From: RH-AL1 sp965198485
Lineage (GTDB): Bacteria; Pseudomonadota; Alphaproteobacteria; Rhizobiales; Beijerinckiaceae
DNA: 64,000 nucleotides
Reading direction: 5' to 3'
Assembly (NCBI GenBank): GCA_965198485.1
Contig: CBDAPQ010000005.1
Span: 3,162,001-3,226,000 of the forward strand
Of the stretch, positions 8,154-16,128 are shown in pieces. A program made the position numbers and the translations under genes. The stretch's first letter is position 1. Each line of letters opens with the position of its first letter. The notes under the pieces are model-generated. The model worked only from the letters and a program-made list of their open reading frames with translations. It was not told the DNA's origin and did no database searches.

Positions 8154-9388
8154 ACGAGCCCCTGCTGTCGGTGGCCGAAGCACTCCGGCGCGTGCTCGCG
8201 CCGGTGACGCCGCTGCCGGAGGAGCGCGCGCCGCTGCGTGAAGCGCACGGCCGCACGCTCGCGCGCGACCTCGCCGCGCTGCGCACCCAGCCGCCCGCCG
8301 ACATGTCGGCGATGGACGGCTACGCCGTACGCCTCGCCGATCTCAACGACCTCGCCGTGCCGCTGGCGCTCGTCGGCGAGAGCCGCGCCGGATTGCGCCA
8401 CGCCGGCGGGCTGGGTCCGGGCGAGACGGTGCGCATCTTTACCGGCGCGCCGGTGCCCGAAGGCGCCGACGCCATCCTGATCCAGGAAGATGCCGAGGCG
8501 GTCGACAAGGCGATCCGCGCGACCGAGACGCCGCTGCAGGGCCGCTTCATCCGCCGCGCCGGGCTCGACTTCAAGGAGGGCGAGGTGCTGCTGCGCGCCG
8601 GCACCCGGCTCGGCGCCTCGCAGATCGCGCTGGCGGCGGCGATGAACCATGCCGAGCTGTCGCTGACCCGGCGGCCCCTGGTGGCCATCATCGCCACCGG
8701 CGACGAGCTGGTGCAGCCGGGCTCCGCCGTCGGTCCCGACCAGATCGTGGCCTCCAACTCCTACGCCATCGCCGGCTTCGTCGCGCAGGCCGGCGGCATC
8801 GTGCTCGATCTCGGCATCATCGCCGACGACCTGCCCGCGCTCGAGGCCGGAGTCGCGGCGGCGCGCGAGGCCGGCGCCGACGTTCTCGTCACGCTGGGCG
8901 GCGCCTCCGTCGGCGACCACGACCTCGTCAAGCCGGCGCTGGCGCGGCAGGGCATGAGCCTCGACTTCTGGCGCATCGCGATGCGGCCGGGCAAACCTCT
9001 CATCCACGGCCGCATGGATGGCGCCGCCGGATCCATGGCGGTGCTCGGCCTGCCCGGCAATCCGGTCTCGTCGATCGTCTGCGGCGTGCTGTTCCTGACA
9101 CCGCTGCTCCGCGCGCTTGCAGGCGATCCGAAGGCCGGCGCCGACCTGAGCGAAGCGGCAGTGACCGGAGTCGCCTTGCCCGCCAATGATGGGCGCGCCG
9201 ACTACATGCGCGCGACCCTGGTGACGCGCGAGGACGGCATCCGCGTCGCGACGCCGAACAAGCTTCAGGATTCCTCGATGCTGCGCGTCCTCGCCGAGGC
9301 CGAGGGCCTGCTGATCCGCGCGCCGCACGCGCCGGCCGCGGCGGCGGGCGAGCCCTGCCGCGTGCTGCCGCTGCGCGGCGGCTGGTAG
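8150..9388 (+). CDS. moeA: molybdopterin molybdenumtransferase MoeA (copy 1)
   Basis: This 412-residue MoeA inserts molybdate into adenylylated molybdopterin. Motifs seen are PPADMSAMDGYAVR, RIFTGAPVPEGADAILIQED, IIATGDELVQPG, LVTLGGASVGDHD, MRPGKPLIHG and LGLPGNPVSS. The TTG at 8150 overlaps the moaC stop (TTGA) and begins LNEPLLSVAEALRRVL, the normal MoeA start; no in-frame ATG gives a better N-terminus. A second moeA (56870-58096) occurs in the same window, so the two may have different metal or partner preferences. Confidence 0.93.
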   Translation: MNEPLLSVAEALRRVLAPVTPLPEERAPLREAHGRTLARDLAALRTQPPADMSAMDGYAVRLADLNDLAVPLALVGESRAGLRHAGGLGPGETVRIFTGAPVPEGADAILIQEDAEAVDKAIRATETPLQGRFIRRAGLDFKEGEVLLRAGTRLGASQIALAAAMNHAELSLTRRPLVAIIATGDELVQPGSAVGPDQIVASNSYAIAGFVAQAGGIVLDLGIIADDLPALEAGVAAAREAGADVLVTLGGASVGDHDLVKPALARQGMSLDFWRIAMRPGKPLIHGRMDGAAGSMAVLGLPGNPVSSIVCGVLFLTPLLRALAGDPKAGADLSEAAVTGVALPANDGRADYMRATLVTREDGIRVATPNKLQDSSMLRVLAEAEGLLIRAPHAPAAAAGEPCRVLPLRGGW

Positions 9389-9521
9389 CTGTTGCAAAAG
9401 AGGCATGGCGGCTGTCAATTCGCCGAGCCTGGGAACGGCAGCCCTATTTCACCCCCATTGCGGTGACGATGTCGAATGGCCGCGCTTCGTCGGCGGGCGG
9501 GCGCCTTTCGCCGGGGATCGC

Positions 9522-10592
9522 ATGCAGTCTGACCGTTTTGGGCGCCTCGGCCGCCTCGCCGCGCTCGGACTGGCGTTGCTCGGCACCGTGCTTCCGGCGC
9601 AGGCGCAGCAAGTCGATTGCGGCAGGCTCCAGCAGCTCATCGCGCAACGCGGCTCGCGCGGCGGCGGCGCCGTCCTTCGACGCCAGTCTGCGGAGATCGC
9701 GCGGACCCAGGCGATGATGCGCCAATACGGCTGCGACGGCAGTCTCAACTTCTTCGGCGGCGGCAATCCCAACTGCACCGGCCTCACGCAGCGCCTGCAG
9801 GGCCTGCAGGCCGGCATGGCGCAGCTCCAGGCCGGCGAAGGCGGCAGCCGCGGCGAACTCGTCGCGCGCTACGACGCCTATTGCCGAGGCGGCCAGCCGG
9901 CGCAGCCCGCGCAGCCGCGCGGCTTCTTCGAATCGCTGTTCGGTGGCGGGGAGCAGCGGCGCGAGCCGGTGCCGCAGCTGCCGCCCCAGGCGCCGCAGGG
10001 GCCACGCGAGGCGGACGCCGACGAGGGCGATTACGCCCACGGCGGCTCGCAGGCGGTGTGCGTGCGCACCTGCGACGGCGGCTTCTTCCCGCTCGGCATC
10101 TCGGCTCGCCACGGCAAGGAGAGCCTCGTCGAGATGTGCCAGGCGCTCTGCCCCGGCACGGAGACCGAGGTCTTCACGCGCAATCCCGACGCCGACATCA
10201 AGACGGCGGCGAGCCTCGAGGGCAAGCCCTACACGGAGCTGCCCAACGCGCTGAAGTTCGAGAAGAACTTCTCCGCCAGCTGCACCTGCCGTCAGGCCGG
10301 CAAGAGCTGGGCGGAGACGCTCGCCAACGCCGAAGAGGTGCTCGGCGCTACCCGCAAGGGCGACATCGTCGTGACCAAGGAGAAGTCCGACGAGCTGTCG
10401 CGTCCGCGGTTCGACGCCAAGGCCACCGCGGCCCTGCTCGCCAAGGGTCAGGCGGTGGCCGGCGCACCGGCCAAGGCCTCGCCGGCCGACGCCTCCAAGC
10501 TGGCCGGCGCCACCGCCGACAACGATGCCGGCGCCGCACAGGCCGGCGAGACCGGGCTGCGCGGCGTCCGCAGGGTCGGGCCGCAGAACTAG
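9522..10592 (+). CDS. secreted DUF2865-family protein
   Basis: The protein of about 356 residues begins with a signal peptide (LAALGLALLGTVLPAQAQ, cleavage after AQA). A helical region follows with paired cysteines (VDCGRL and YGCDG), then a Pro/Gln-rich linker with FFESLFGGG. The conserved DUF2865 domain comes next, with VCVRTCDGGFFPLGIS, MCQALCPGTETEVF and FSASCTCRQAG. The tail is Ala- and Lys-rich. The eight or more cysteines suggest a disulfide-stabilised periplasmic domain. The ATG at 9522 puts the signal peptide at the N-terminus. The family is common in Hyphomicrobiales and has no known function. Confidence 0.85.
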   Translation: MQSDRFGRLGRLAALGLALLGTVLPAQAQQVDCGRLQQLIAQRGSRGGGAVLRRQSAEIARTQAMMRQYGCDGSLNFFGGGNPNCTGLTQRLQGLQAGMAQLQAGEGGSRGELVARYDAYCRGGQPAQPAQPRGFFESLFGGGEQRREPVPQLPPQAPQGPREADADEGDYAHGGSQAVCVRTCDGGFFPLGISARHGKESLVEMCQALCPGTETEVFTRNPDADIKTAASLEGKPYTELPNALKFEKNFSASCTCRQAGKSWAETLANAEEVLGATRKGDIVVTKEKSDELSRPRFDAKATAALLAKGQAVAGAPAKASPADASKLAGATADNDAGAAQAGETGLRGVRRVGPQN

Positions 10593-10868
10593 CCCGGCGT
10601 ATCGATTCCACGCGTTGCTCTCGTCGGTGGAAATAAGCGAGGTCGCGCCGTCGCGCTGGACGGTGACGTCGAGCAGCTTGTCCTCGTCGATCATGCCCTG
10701 ATGGCGCGTTGCGATGCGCACGTCGGCGCGCTGCATGCGCAGCCGGCGCGTCTCCCGCGGGAGCCGTTCGCCTTCGTCGAAAACGGTGATGGGCGTTGCC
10801 ATTGATGATCCGAAGCTCGGATAGAAACGCGCCGCGAGCTCGCCCGAGATCGGGGAACCGTCGTGCAT
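10593..10868 (-). pseudogene. probable 3'-truncated gene remnant of unknown family
   Basis: A minus-strand frame from an ATG at 10868 reads as a normally composed protein for about 90 residues. Segments include GELAARFYPSFGSSMATPIT, RRLRMQRADVRIATRHQG and DEDKLLDVTVQRDGATSLIS. It reaches the 3' end of the DUF2865 gene without a stop, and from there becomes an Arg/Gly/Leu-rich antisense shadow. That pattern fits a coding fragment that lost its 3' end when it was joined to the neighbouring gene. I do not recognise the family. A real gene overlapping DUF2865 antisense for over 1 kb is unlikely. Confidence 0.35.
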
Positions 10869-10906
10869 TGACCTCGCGCCTTCGATGGACGCGCCGGCAG
10901 ACTGCA

Positions 10907-11356
10907 TCAGCGAAACGCGATCATCGCGATGCCGACGACCATCAGCACGGCGCCGCCGACTCGCGCCTTGTTGATACGATGTGTCGGCATGTGGAACCAG
11001 CCGACATGATCGATGGCGAGCGAGGTCAGCAGGTTTGCCGTAATGACCAGCCCGTTGAAGGGCCCGGCGCCGACCTTGCCGACGAACAGCAGGCCACCGA
11101 AGACCGCGACCGCGCCGGCAATGCCGCCGAGCGGCGCCCACCACGGCATCTCGCGGATGTCCTTCTTCGAAGGCATCGGCAACGGCCGGAAAGCGAGCAT
11201 CGTCAGGAACACGAAGACGATCGGCAGGAAGGAGACCACGGCCGCCAGCCAGGGATTGACGAGGCTCTTGTTGAGCTGGCCGTTCATGACGACGCCCGCC
11301 GCCTGCAGCGCGCCGGCGACGAGGATGAAGGGATAGAGGAGCTTGCTCGTGTCCAT
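10907..11356 (-). CDS. YdcZ/DUF606-type DMT-superfamily membrane protein
   Basis: This 149-residue protein has five predicted transmembrane helices. The family pattern is clear: an N-terminal GALQAAGVVMNGQLNKSL, MPWWAPLGGIAGAVAVFGG in the middle and KVGAGPFNGLVITANLL before the last helices. Each subunit is a half-size transporter that normally pairs with a second one. A paralogue lies 11 bp upstream in the same orientation, so the two may form a heterodimer. The start is ATG 11356. Substrate unknown. Confidence 0.87.
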   Translation of the reverse strand: MDTSKLLYPFILVAGALQAAGVVMNGQLNKSLVNPWLAAVVSFLPIVFVFLTMLAFRPLPMPSKKDIREMPWWAPLGGIAGAVAVFGGLLFVGKVGAGPFNGLVITANLLTSLAIDHVGWFHMPTHRINKARVGGAVLMVVGIAMIAFR

Positions 11357-11367
11357 CGAAGCTCTCC

Positions 11368-11814
11368 TCAGAACCTGGCGATGAGCGCAATGCCGGCGAC
11401 CATCAGCGCGGCGCCGCCCCAGTGCGCCGTCGCCTGCGAGTGCGCCTGCATGCCAAACCAGCCGAACTGGTCGACGCAGAGCGAGGTCAGGATGTTGGCG
11501 GTGATGAGCAGGCCGTTGAACGGCCCCGCGCCAACCTTGTCGACGAAGGCGAGGCCGCCGAACACGGCGACCGCGCCGGCGATGCCGCCGAGCGGCGCCC
11601 ACCACGGCATCGTGCCGAGATCCGCCAGGCTCGGCAGCGGGGTCGGCATCACAAGAAAGAGTATGACGAAAACGAAGACGATCAGCGCGAAGGACACCAC
11701 CGCCGCCAGCCACGGGTTGACCAGGCCGACGCGCAGGCGCGCGTTCATGGAATTGCCAGCGGCCTGAAGCGCGCCGGACACGAGGATGAAGGGATAGAGT
11801 AGGACGGGATTCAT
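11368..11814 (-). CDS. YdcZ/DUF606-type DMT-superfamily membrane protein (paralogue)
   Basis: The 148-residue membrane protein is clearly homologous to its downstream neighbour. They share YPFILVxGALQAAG, VNPWLAAVVSF, MPWWAPLGGIAGAVAVFGGL and VGAGPFNGL. About five helices are predicted. The pair is a tandem duplication that has diverged (for example NSMNARLRVG against VVMNGQLNKS). It lies 25 bp from the end of the upstream ArsB-like gene in the same direction and could be read from the same transcript. Confidence 0.87.
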   Translation of the reverse strand: MNPVLLYPFILVSGALQAAGNSMNARLRVGLVNPWLAAVVSFALIVFVFVILFLVMPTPLPSLADLGTMPWWAPLGGIAGAVAVFGGLAFVDKVGAGPFNGLLITANILTSLCVDQFGWFGMQAHSQATAHWGGAALMVAGIALIARF

Positions 11815-11839
11815 CGGCGTCTCCGGTGACGATGGGGGA

Positions 11840-13099
11840 TCACGGCAGCAGCAGCAGGGCAGCCAACGCGGCGGCGAGGGCCGGCGGCATGGCGAGGGCG
11901 CCGAGCTTCAGGAAGGTCGAGAAGGAGACGTCCTCGCCCTCGCGGCGTATGGCGGTGAGCCAGAGGATGGTGGCGAGCGAGCCGGTGACCGACAGGTTCG
12001 GCCCGAGATCGACGCCCACGAGGATGGCGCCAGCGACCTTGTCGGAAACGTGGGCGGTCTGCACCGCGGCGCCGGCGAGGAGGCCGGCGGGCAAGTTGTT
12101 GACGAGGTTCGCGCCCAGGGCGACGACCACGCCGCTGACGGCGCCGGCGACGACGTCGGAGCGCGCCGCCGCCTGCTTCAGCTCGGCCGCGAGCAGCGTC
12201 AGCACCCCCGTGGTCTCGAGCGCCTCGACTAGCACGAACAGCCCGGCGACCAAGGGGATCACCGCCCAGGAGATGTCCGTCACGATGGGCCAGGGGCCCT
12301 CGCGCTTGATGGCGAGCACCACGACGACCGTCGTCAGGCCGGCGATGAAGGTCGGCAGCCCGAGCTGCAGGTCGAGCGCCGAGGAGACGATCAGCGCGAT
12401 GCCGGTGGCGACGATGCCGGCGCCGGCGACCTTCCCGCTCAATGCCAGGCTCGCGGCCTCGACATCGGTCTCGATTCCTTCGCGGAGCTGCTCGCGCTGG
12501 GTGAAGCGCAGCACCGCGAAGGTCACGGCGATGGACAGGATCGAGGGCACGGCGAAGCGCGCCAACCATTGGGCGAGCGGCGGCATGTGCGCGGCGAAGA
12601 CCACGAGGTTGGCAGGATTGGAGATCGGCAGCACGAAGCTCGCGGCATTGGCGATCAGCGCGCAGATGAAGAGGTAAGGCAGCGGCTCGGCCCTAGCCGC
12701 CTTGGCCGCGGCGTAGACGGCGGGCGTCAGCACGACCGCCGTGGCGTCATTGGAGAGGAACGTCGTAACAACGATGCCGACGCCGTAGATCAGCGCGAAG
12801 AGCTTGGAGGCCGAGCCGCCGGCGCGCTGCACGGCGTGGCTCGCCAGCCAATCGAATAGGCCCTCGCGCCGCGCCACCTCGGCCAAGGCCATCATGCCGA
12901 TGAGAAAGAGGTAGACGTCAAGGCCCTTGAGCACGCCGTGCCAGGCGTCGACCGCCGGCAGCAGCCCGGCCACCACCAGGATGACGGCGCCGGCGACGGC
13001 CCAGGTCGCCTCTGGCCATCTAAAGGGTCGAGTGATGACACCGAGGATCGAGAGCGCGACGATCCCCCAGACGACGAGGTGGCGATGGGCGAGAATCAT
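11840..13099 (-). CDS. ArsB/NhaD-superfamily (ion transporter superfamily) membrane transporter
   Basis: The 419-residue protein has about 11-12 transmembrane segments arranged as two inverted repeats. Characteristic segments are FLSNDATAVVLTPAVYAAAKA in the first half and ALGANLVNNLPAGLLAGAAV in the second, matching the discontinuous-helix Asn-containing motifs of the ArsB/P-permease group. ATG 13099 starts just before the first helix. There is no arsR or arsC nearby, so arsenite export is only one option; other anions are equally possible. Its start overlaps the upstream CDF reading frame by about 80 bp, which is unusual. Confidence 0.8.
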   Translation of the reverse strand: MILAHRHLVVWGIVALSILGVITRPFRWPEATWAVAGAVILVVAGLLPAVDAWHGVLKGLDVYLFLIGMMALAEVARREGLFDWLASHAVQRAGGSASKLFALIYGVGIVVTTFLSNDATAVVLTPAVYAAAKAARAEPLPYLFICALIANAASFVLPISNPANLVVFAAHMPPLAQWLARFAVPSILSIAVTFAVLRFTQREQLREGIETDVEAASLALSGKVAGAGIVATGIALIVSSALDLQLGLPTFIAGLTTVVVVLAIKREGPWPIVTDISWAVIPLVAGLFVLVEALETTGVLTLLAAELKQAAARSDVVAGAVSGVVVALGANLVNNLPAGLLAGAAVQTAHVSDKVAGAILVGVDLGPNLSVTGSLATILWLTAIRREGEDVSFSTFLKLGALAMPPALAAALAALLLLP

Positions 13100-14390
13100 G
13101 CGCTGGTCGTATCCAGGATGTCGATCGAACTTCGACCGTGACATGCGACAGCGAGCGGAAGCCCGCCAGCTTGGCCCTGAAGAATTCGCTATTCCTTCGT
13201 TCAGCCGTGCGGACCGAGACGATCGCGCCGAGGTGGCCGGGGCCGAGGCGCCAGACATGGAGATCCGCAAGGCGATCGCCGTCCTCCTCTATGGCGGCCT
13301 TGACCCTCTCGGTCAGGTTCCGATCGGGGTTCATGTCGAGGAGGATGGACCCCGTCGCACGAACCAGTCTCCAGGACCATACGGCAATGACGATCGCGCC
13401 GATCACGCCGGCGAGCGGATCGGTCCACGTCCAGCCAAAGATCCAGGCGAGAACGAGGCCGGCGATGACCAGCACCGAGACGGCGGCGTCGGCCAGCACG
13501 TGCACCACGGCAGCGCGCATGTTGTTGTCCTGGTGGATGGCATGACCATGCGCTTCGTCATGGTCGTGCTCCTCGAAAACGGCCGTGCCGCGATCCGCGC
13601 CGACGAGAAGATGCACCGAGAAAGCATGGGGCTCGGGGATCGCGCCGACGCCCTGAAGGTAGTCGTGCAACGCCTCGAACGCGTAGGTCTCGCGGGCGCC
13701 GTCCGACCGCTGGATCTCGGCCATTACCTCGCCCGCGGGGGGAAGACGCCCGTGAGCGGCCCGCAGACGGAACACGGGCGGGTGCTTATCCTCGAAGATC
13801 TCCAGCGCGAAGACGTCGTTGCCGACGGCGACACGCTTCTCGTCGCCACGATCCGCACGATCATGACGGCCATGATCGTGCCCGTGAGATCGATCGTGCC
13901 CGCGGCCATGCGAGTGTCCGTGATCATGTCCGCCGCCGAGAAGCCACGCGCTGGCGGCGTTGACGGCCAGACCCAGCACGGCGGTCGGCAACGCCTCGGC
14001 GAACGCGATCGGCACCGGATACAGAAAACGCGTGATCGCCTCGTAGGCGATGAGAAGAGCGATGAGCGCCAGTACGATGGCGCTGGTGAAGCCCGCGAGA
14101 TCGCCGAGCTTGCCGGTGCCGAAGGTGAAGCGACGGTCTTGCGCGTGATGGCGGGCGAAGGAATAGGCCAGCGCTGCGAGAAGAAGGGCACCGGCGTGGG
14201 TGCTCATGTGGAGCCCGTCGGCGACGAGCGCGATCGAACCGAAGAGGAGACCGCCCACGATCTCGATCACCATCATCGCGCCGCAAAGCGCGATGACCGC
14301 CCAAGCCTTCCGTTCGGATTGCTCGTGCCCCTCGCCGAGGAACACGTGATCGTGCGCGAAGTCTAGTTCAAGGTGACTCGTGTCGGTCAT
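13020..14390 (-). CDS. dmeF: CDF-family divalent metal exporter, DmeF-like
   Basis: The 456-residue cation diffusion facilitator has six transmembrane helices. Two metal-site motifs are visible: SIALVADGLHMSTHAGAL in helix 2 and NNMRAAVVHVLADAAVSVLV in helix 5. A long His/Asp-rich cytoplasmic loop (GGGHDHGHSHGRGHDRSHGH, then more His) lies between the fourth and fifth helices. Such loops and an adjacent FrmR/RcnR-type repressor mark DmeRF systems, which export Co and Ni in rhizobia. The frame continues past the usual family end (HVTVEV) for about 30 odd residues into the ArsB-like gene, so a small 3' frameshift is possible. Confidence 0.88.
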   Translation of the reverse strand: MTDTSHLELDFAHDHVFLGEGHEQSERKAWAVIALCGAMMVIEIVGGLLFGSIALVADGLHMSTHAGALLLAALAYSFARHHAQDRRFTFGTGKLGDLAGFTSAIVLALIALLIAYEAITRFLYPVPIAFAEALPTAVLGLAVNAASAWLLGGGHDHGHSHGRGHDRSHGHDHGRHDRADRGDEKRVAVGNDVFALEIFEDKHPPVFRLRAAHGRLPPAGEVMAEIQRSDGARETYAFEALHDYLQGVGAIPEPHAFSVHLLVGADRGTAVFEEHDHDEAHGHAIHQDNNMRAAVVHVLADAAVSVLVIAGLVLAWIFGWTWTDPLAGVIGAIVIAVWSWRLVRATGSILLDMNPDRNLTERVKAAIEEDGDRLADLHVWRLGPGHLGAIVSVRTAERRNSEFFRAKLAGFRSLSHVTVEVRSTSWIRPAHDSRPSPPRRLGDRRALDPRCHHSTL

Positions 14391-14396
14391 CGCCTG

Positions 14397-14666
14397 CTAT
14401 TTCATGTAAGACCGCAGAACCTGGACGAGGTCTTCGGCCGCCTTACGAACATCGGGATGGTCCGGGTCGACGAGGTGGGTGCGAACGTGGTCCTCCAGGA
14501 CCTCCATCATCAGCGCGGTCATGGCCGCCCTCGCGCTGGCGAGGAGGTGCATGACCTTGCCGCATTCCGCCTCTGCCTCGAGAGCGCGCTCGGTCGCCTC
14601 GACCTGGCCGCGGATGCGGCGCACGCGAGCGACCAGCTTGTCCTTGTCACGGATCGTGTGTGCCAC
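14397..14666 (-). CDS. dmeR: FrmR/RcnR-family metal-responsive repressor, DmeR-like
   Basis: The 89-residue all-helical DUF156 repressor reads DKLVARVRRIRGQVEATERA at the N-terminus. It has the metal-site residues of the family: His3 at the N-terminus, the Cys in AEAECGKVMHLLASARAA (Cys35), and His in LEDHVRTHLVD. Six bases separate its stop from the dmeF start, giving the dmeR-dmeF order known from Rhizobium and Agrobacterium, where cobalt or nickel relieves repression. Its own promoter region contains a G-tract dyad. The exact metal cannot be inferred with certainty. Confidence 0.88.
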   Translation of the reverse strand: MAHTIRDKDKLVARVRRIRGQVEATERALEAEAECGKVMHLLASARAAMTALMMEVLEDHVRTHLVDPDHPDVRKAAEDLVQVLRSYMK

Positions 14667-14676
14667 GTCAGTCTTG

Positions 14677-14696
14677 TACCCTAGGGGGGTATTCTA
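14677..14696 (-). promoter_or_regulatory. RcnR/DmeR-type operator with G-tract
   Basis: TACCCTAGGGGGGTATTCTA lies 10 bp upstream of the dmeR start. The TA(C)-G6-TA core is the typical operator of the RcnR/CsoR/FrmR family, which bind A/T-flanked G-tracts. It most probably mediates repression of dmeRF by DmeR. Confidence 0.65.
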
Positions 14697-14759
14697 CGCA
14701 AGCCAAGCCGCCGGATCTAGGTCGGCCGGGATTGGCACTCTCCTCTGCGCCTCGATAAA

Positions 14760-14792
14760 GCCGGGCGCTCACCACATCGTTGAGCGCCCGGC
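14760..14792 (+). promoter_or_regulatory. perfect 12-bp hairpin in the leader of the SDR gene
   Basis: GCCGGGCGCTCA (14760-14771) and TGAGCGCCCGGC (14781-14792) are exact reverse complements around a 9-nt loop. The 3' arm ends 6 nt before the AAAGGA ribosome-binding site (14799-14804) of the gene at 14811. There is no T-run after it on the plus strand; on the minus strand it is followed by TTTAT. It may control mRNA stability or translation, act as a dimer-binding DNA palindrome, or be a minus-strand terminator. Confidence 0.55.
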
Positions 14793-14810
14793 TCAAACAA
14801 AGGAAACGTC

Positions 14811-15872
14811 ATGCCTCAAACGGCCCTGATCGTGGGAGCCAGCGGCATCGTCGGCAGCGCGGCGGCGGAGCGGCTCGTCGCGGAAGGCTGGACGGTCCAT
14901 GGGCTGGCGCGCAAGCCCCTATCCCAGGACGGCGTGCGCCCCGTCGCGACCGACCTGGAGGACGTCGGCGCGCTTTCCGCCGCGCTCAAGGGCATAGAGC
15001 CCGAGCTGGTGGTCTTCGCGACGTGGCTGCCGCGCAAGACCGAGGCCGAGATGGTGGAGGTCAATGGCGCCGCCGTGCGCAACCTGCTCGCCGCGCTGCG
15101 GCCCGCCGGCAGCCTGCGCCACGCCGCGCTCGTCACAGGCCTCAAGCATTATCTCGGGCCGTTCGAGGCCTACGGCAAAGGCAAGGTGCCGCCGACCCCG
15201 TTCCGCGAGGACCAGCCGCGGCTCGCAGGCGCCAACTTCTACTACGCGCAGGAGGACGCGCTGTTCGCGGCGGCGGCACGCGACGGCTTCGCCTGGAGCG
15301 TGCACCGCCCGCACACGATCATCGGCAAGGCGGTCGGCAACGCCATGAACATGGGCACGACGCTGGCGGTCTACGCCAGCCTCTGCCGAGAGCTCGGTCG
15401 GCCGTTCCGCTTCCCCGGCTCGCTGACACAGTGGGACGGGCTGACCGACATGACCGACGCGCGGCTGCTGGCCCGGCAGATCCTGTGGGCCGCCACCACG
15501 CCTGCGGCGGCGGACATGGCCTTCAACGTGGTCGACGGCGACGTCTTCCGCTGGCGCTGGATGTGGTCGCGGATCGCGGAATGGTTCGGCCTGGAACCGG
15601 CCGAGTTCGACGGCACGGTGTGGCCGCTGGCCGAGCAGATGAAGGACGACGCGCCGGCCTGGGCGGAGCTGGTGCATAGGCACGGCCTCGCCGAGTCCGA
15701 CCTTGGCCGCCTGGCCTCGCCCTGGCACACCGACGGCGACCTCGGCCGCCCGATCGAGGTGGTGACCGACATGAGCCGCAGCCGCATGCTCGGCTTCACG
15801 GCCTACCAAGCCACAAACCTGGCGTTCTACGACCTGTTCGCGCGCCTGCGGGCGGACCGGCTCATCCCGTGA
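14811..15872 (+). CDS. SDR-family oxidoreductase, PRISE (progesterone 5-beta-reductase-like) type
   Basis: The 353-residue extended SDR begins with the NAD(P)-binding motif LIVGASGIVGSAAAERL. The catalytic region FYYAQEDALFAAA contains the Tyr of the atypical PRISE active site, preceded by the ALVTGLKHYLGPFEAYG segment that carries the conserved Lys. FAWSVHRPHTIIG and NVVDGDVFRWRWMW are also characteristic. Plant and bacterial PRISE enzymes reduce activated C=C bonds in enones or iridoid precursors. The start is supported by an AAAGGA site 6 bp upstream and preceded by a perfect hairpin. The natural substrate is unknown. Confidence 0.85.
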   Translation: MPQTALIVGASGIVGSAAAERLVAEGWTVHGLARKPLSQDGVRPVATDLEDVGALSAALKGIEPELVVFATWLPRKTEAEMVEVNGAAVRNLLAALRPAGSLRHAALVTGLKHYLGPFEAYGKGKVPPTPFREDQPRLAGANFYYAQEDALFAAAARDGFAWSVHRPHTIIGKAVGNAMNMGTTLAVYASLCRELGRPFRFPGSLTQWDGLTDMTDARLLARQILWAATTPAAADMAFNVVDGDVFRWRWMWSRIAEWFGLEPAEFDGTVWPLAEQMKDDAPAWAELVHRHGLAESDLGRLASPWHTDGDLGRPIEVVTDMSRSRMLGFTAYQATNLAFYDLFARLRADRLIP

Positions 15873-16084
15873 CGCTCAGTGAAGGCGCGTGTCGGCGAAC
15901 GACCACGTCGATCAGGCACTTGTCGGCATTCGCGCCGTTGGCAGGGTTGGATGTCGACGTACGCTGACACCGTCACGCCCTTTTGTCGACGAACCCTGAC
16001 TTTGGCAGGCTTACTTGTCGCCGTTCGCGGCATGGCACGACCCTCGCTCGAGCGACGACTTCGGGGTCGACACGGAGCGACTTG

Positions 16085-16100
16085 TAGGTTATGTTACCTA
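16085..16100. repeat. TAGGT-N6-ACCTA palindrome in a convergent intergenic region
   Basis: The dyad TAGGT TATGTT ACCTA lies between the convergent SDR (ends 15872) and SOUL (ends 16129) genes. The same 5-6-5 dyad followed by GA recurs at 45923-45938, also between convergent genes. The rest of the 256-bp interval (15873-16128) has only a loose direct repeat (ACTTGTCG...TTCGCG) and no credible gene. Confidence 0.35.
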
Positions 16101-16128
16101 GATCAGACAGGCGGCCCGGGCAAGCCGT

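Noticed and set aside
9444..11390. 648-codon minus-strand open frame spanning DUF2865 and the YdcZ genes
   Set aside because: Most of it is antisense or out-of-frame shadow; only the 10593-10868 part has normal protein composition and is listed as a possible remnant.
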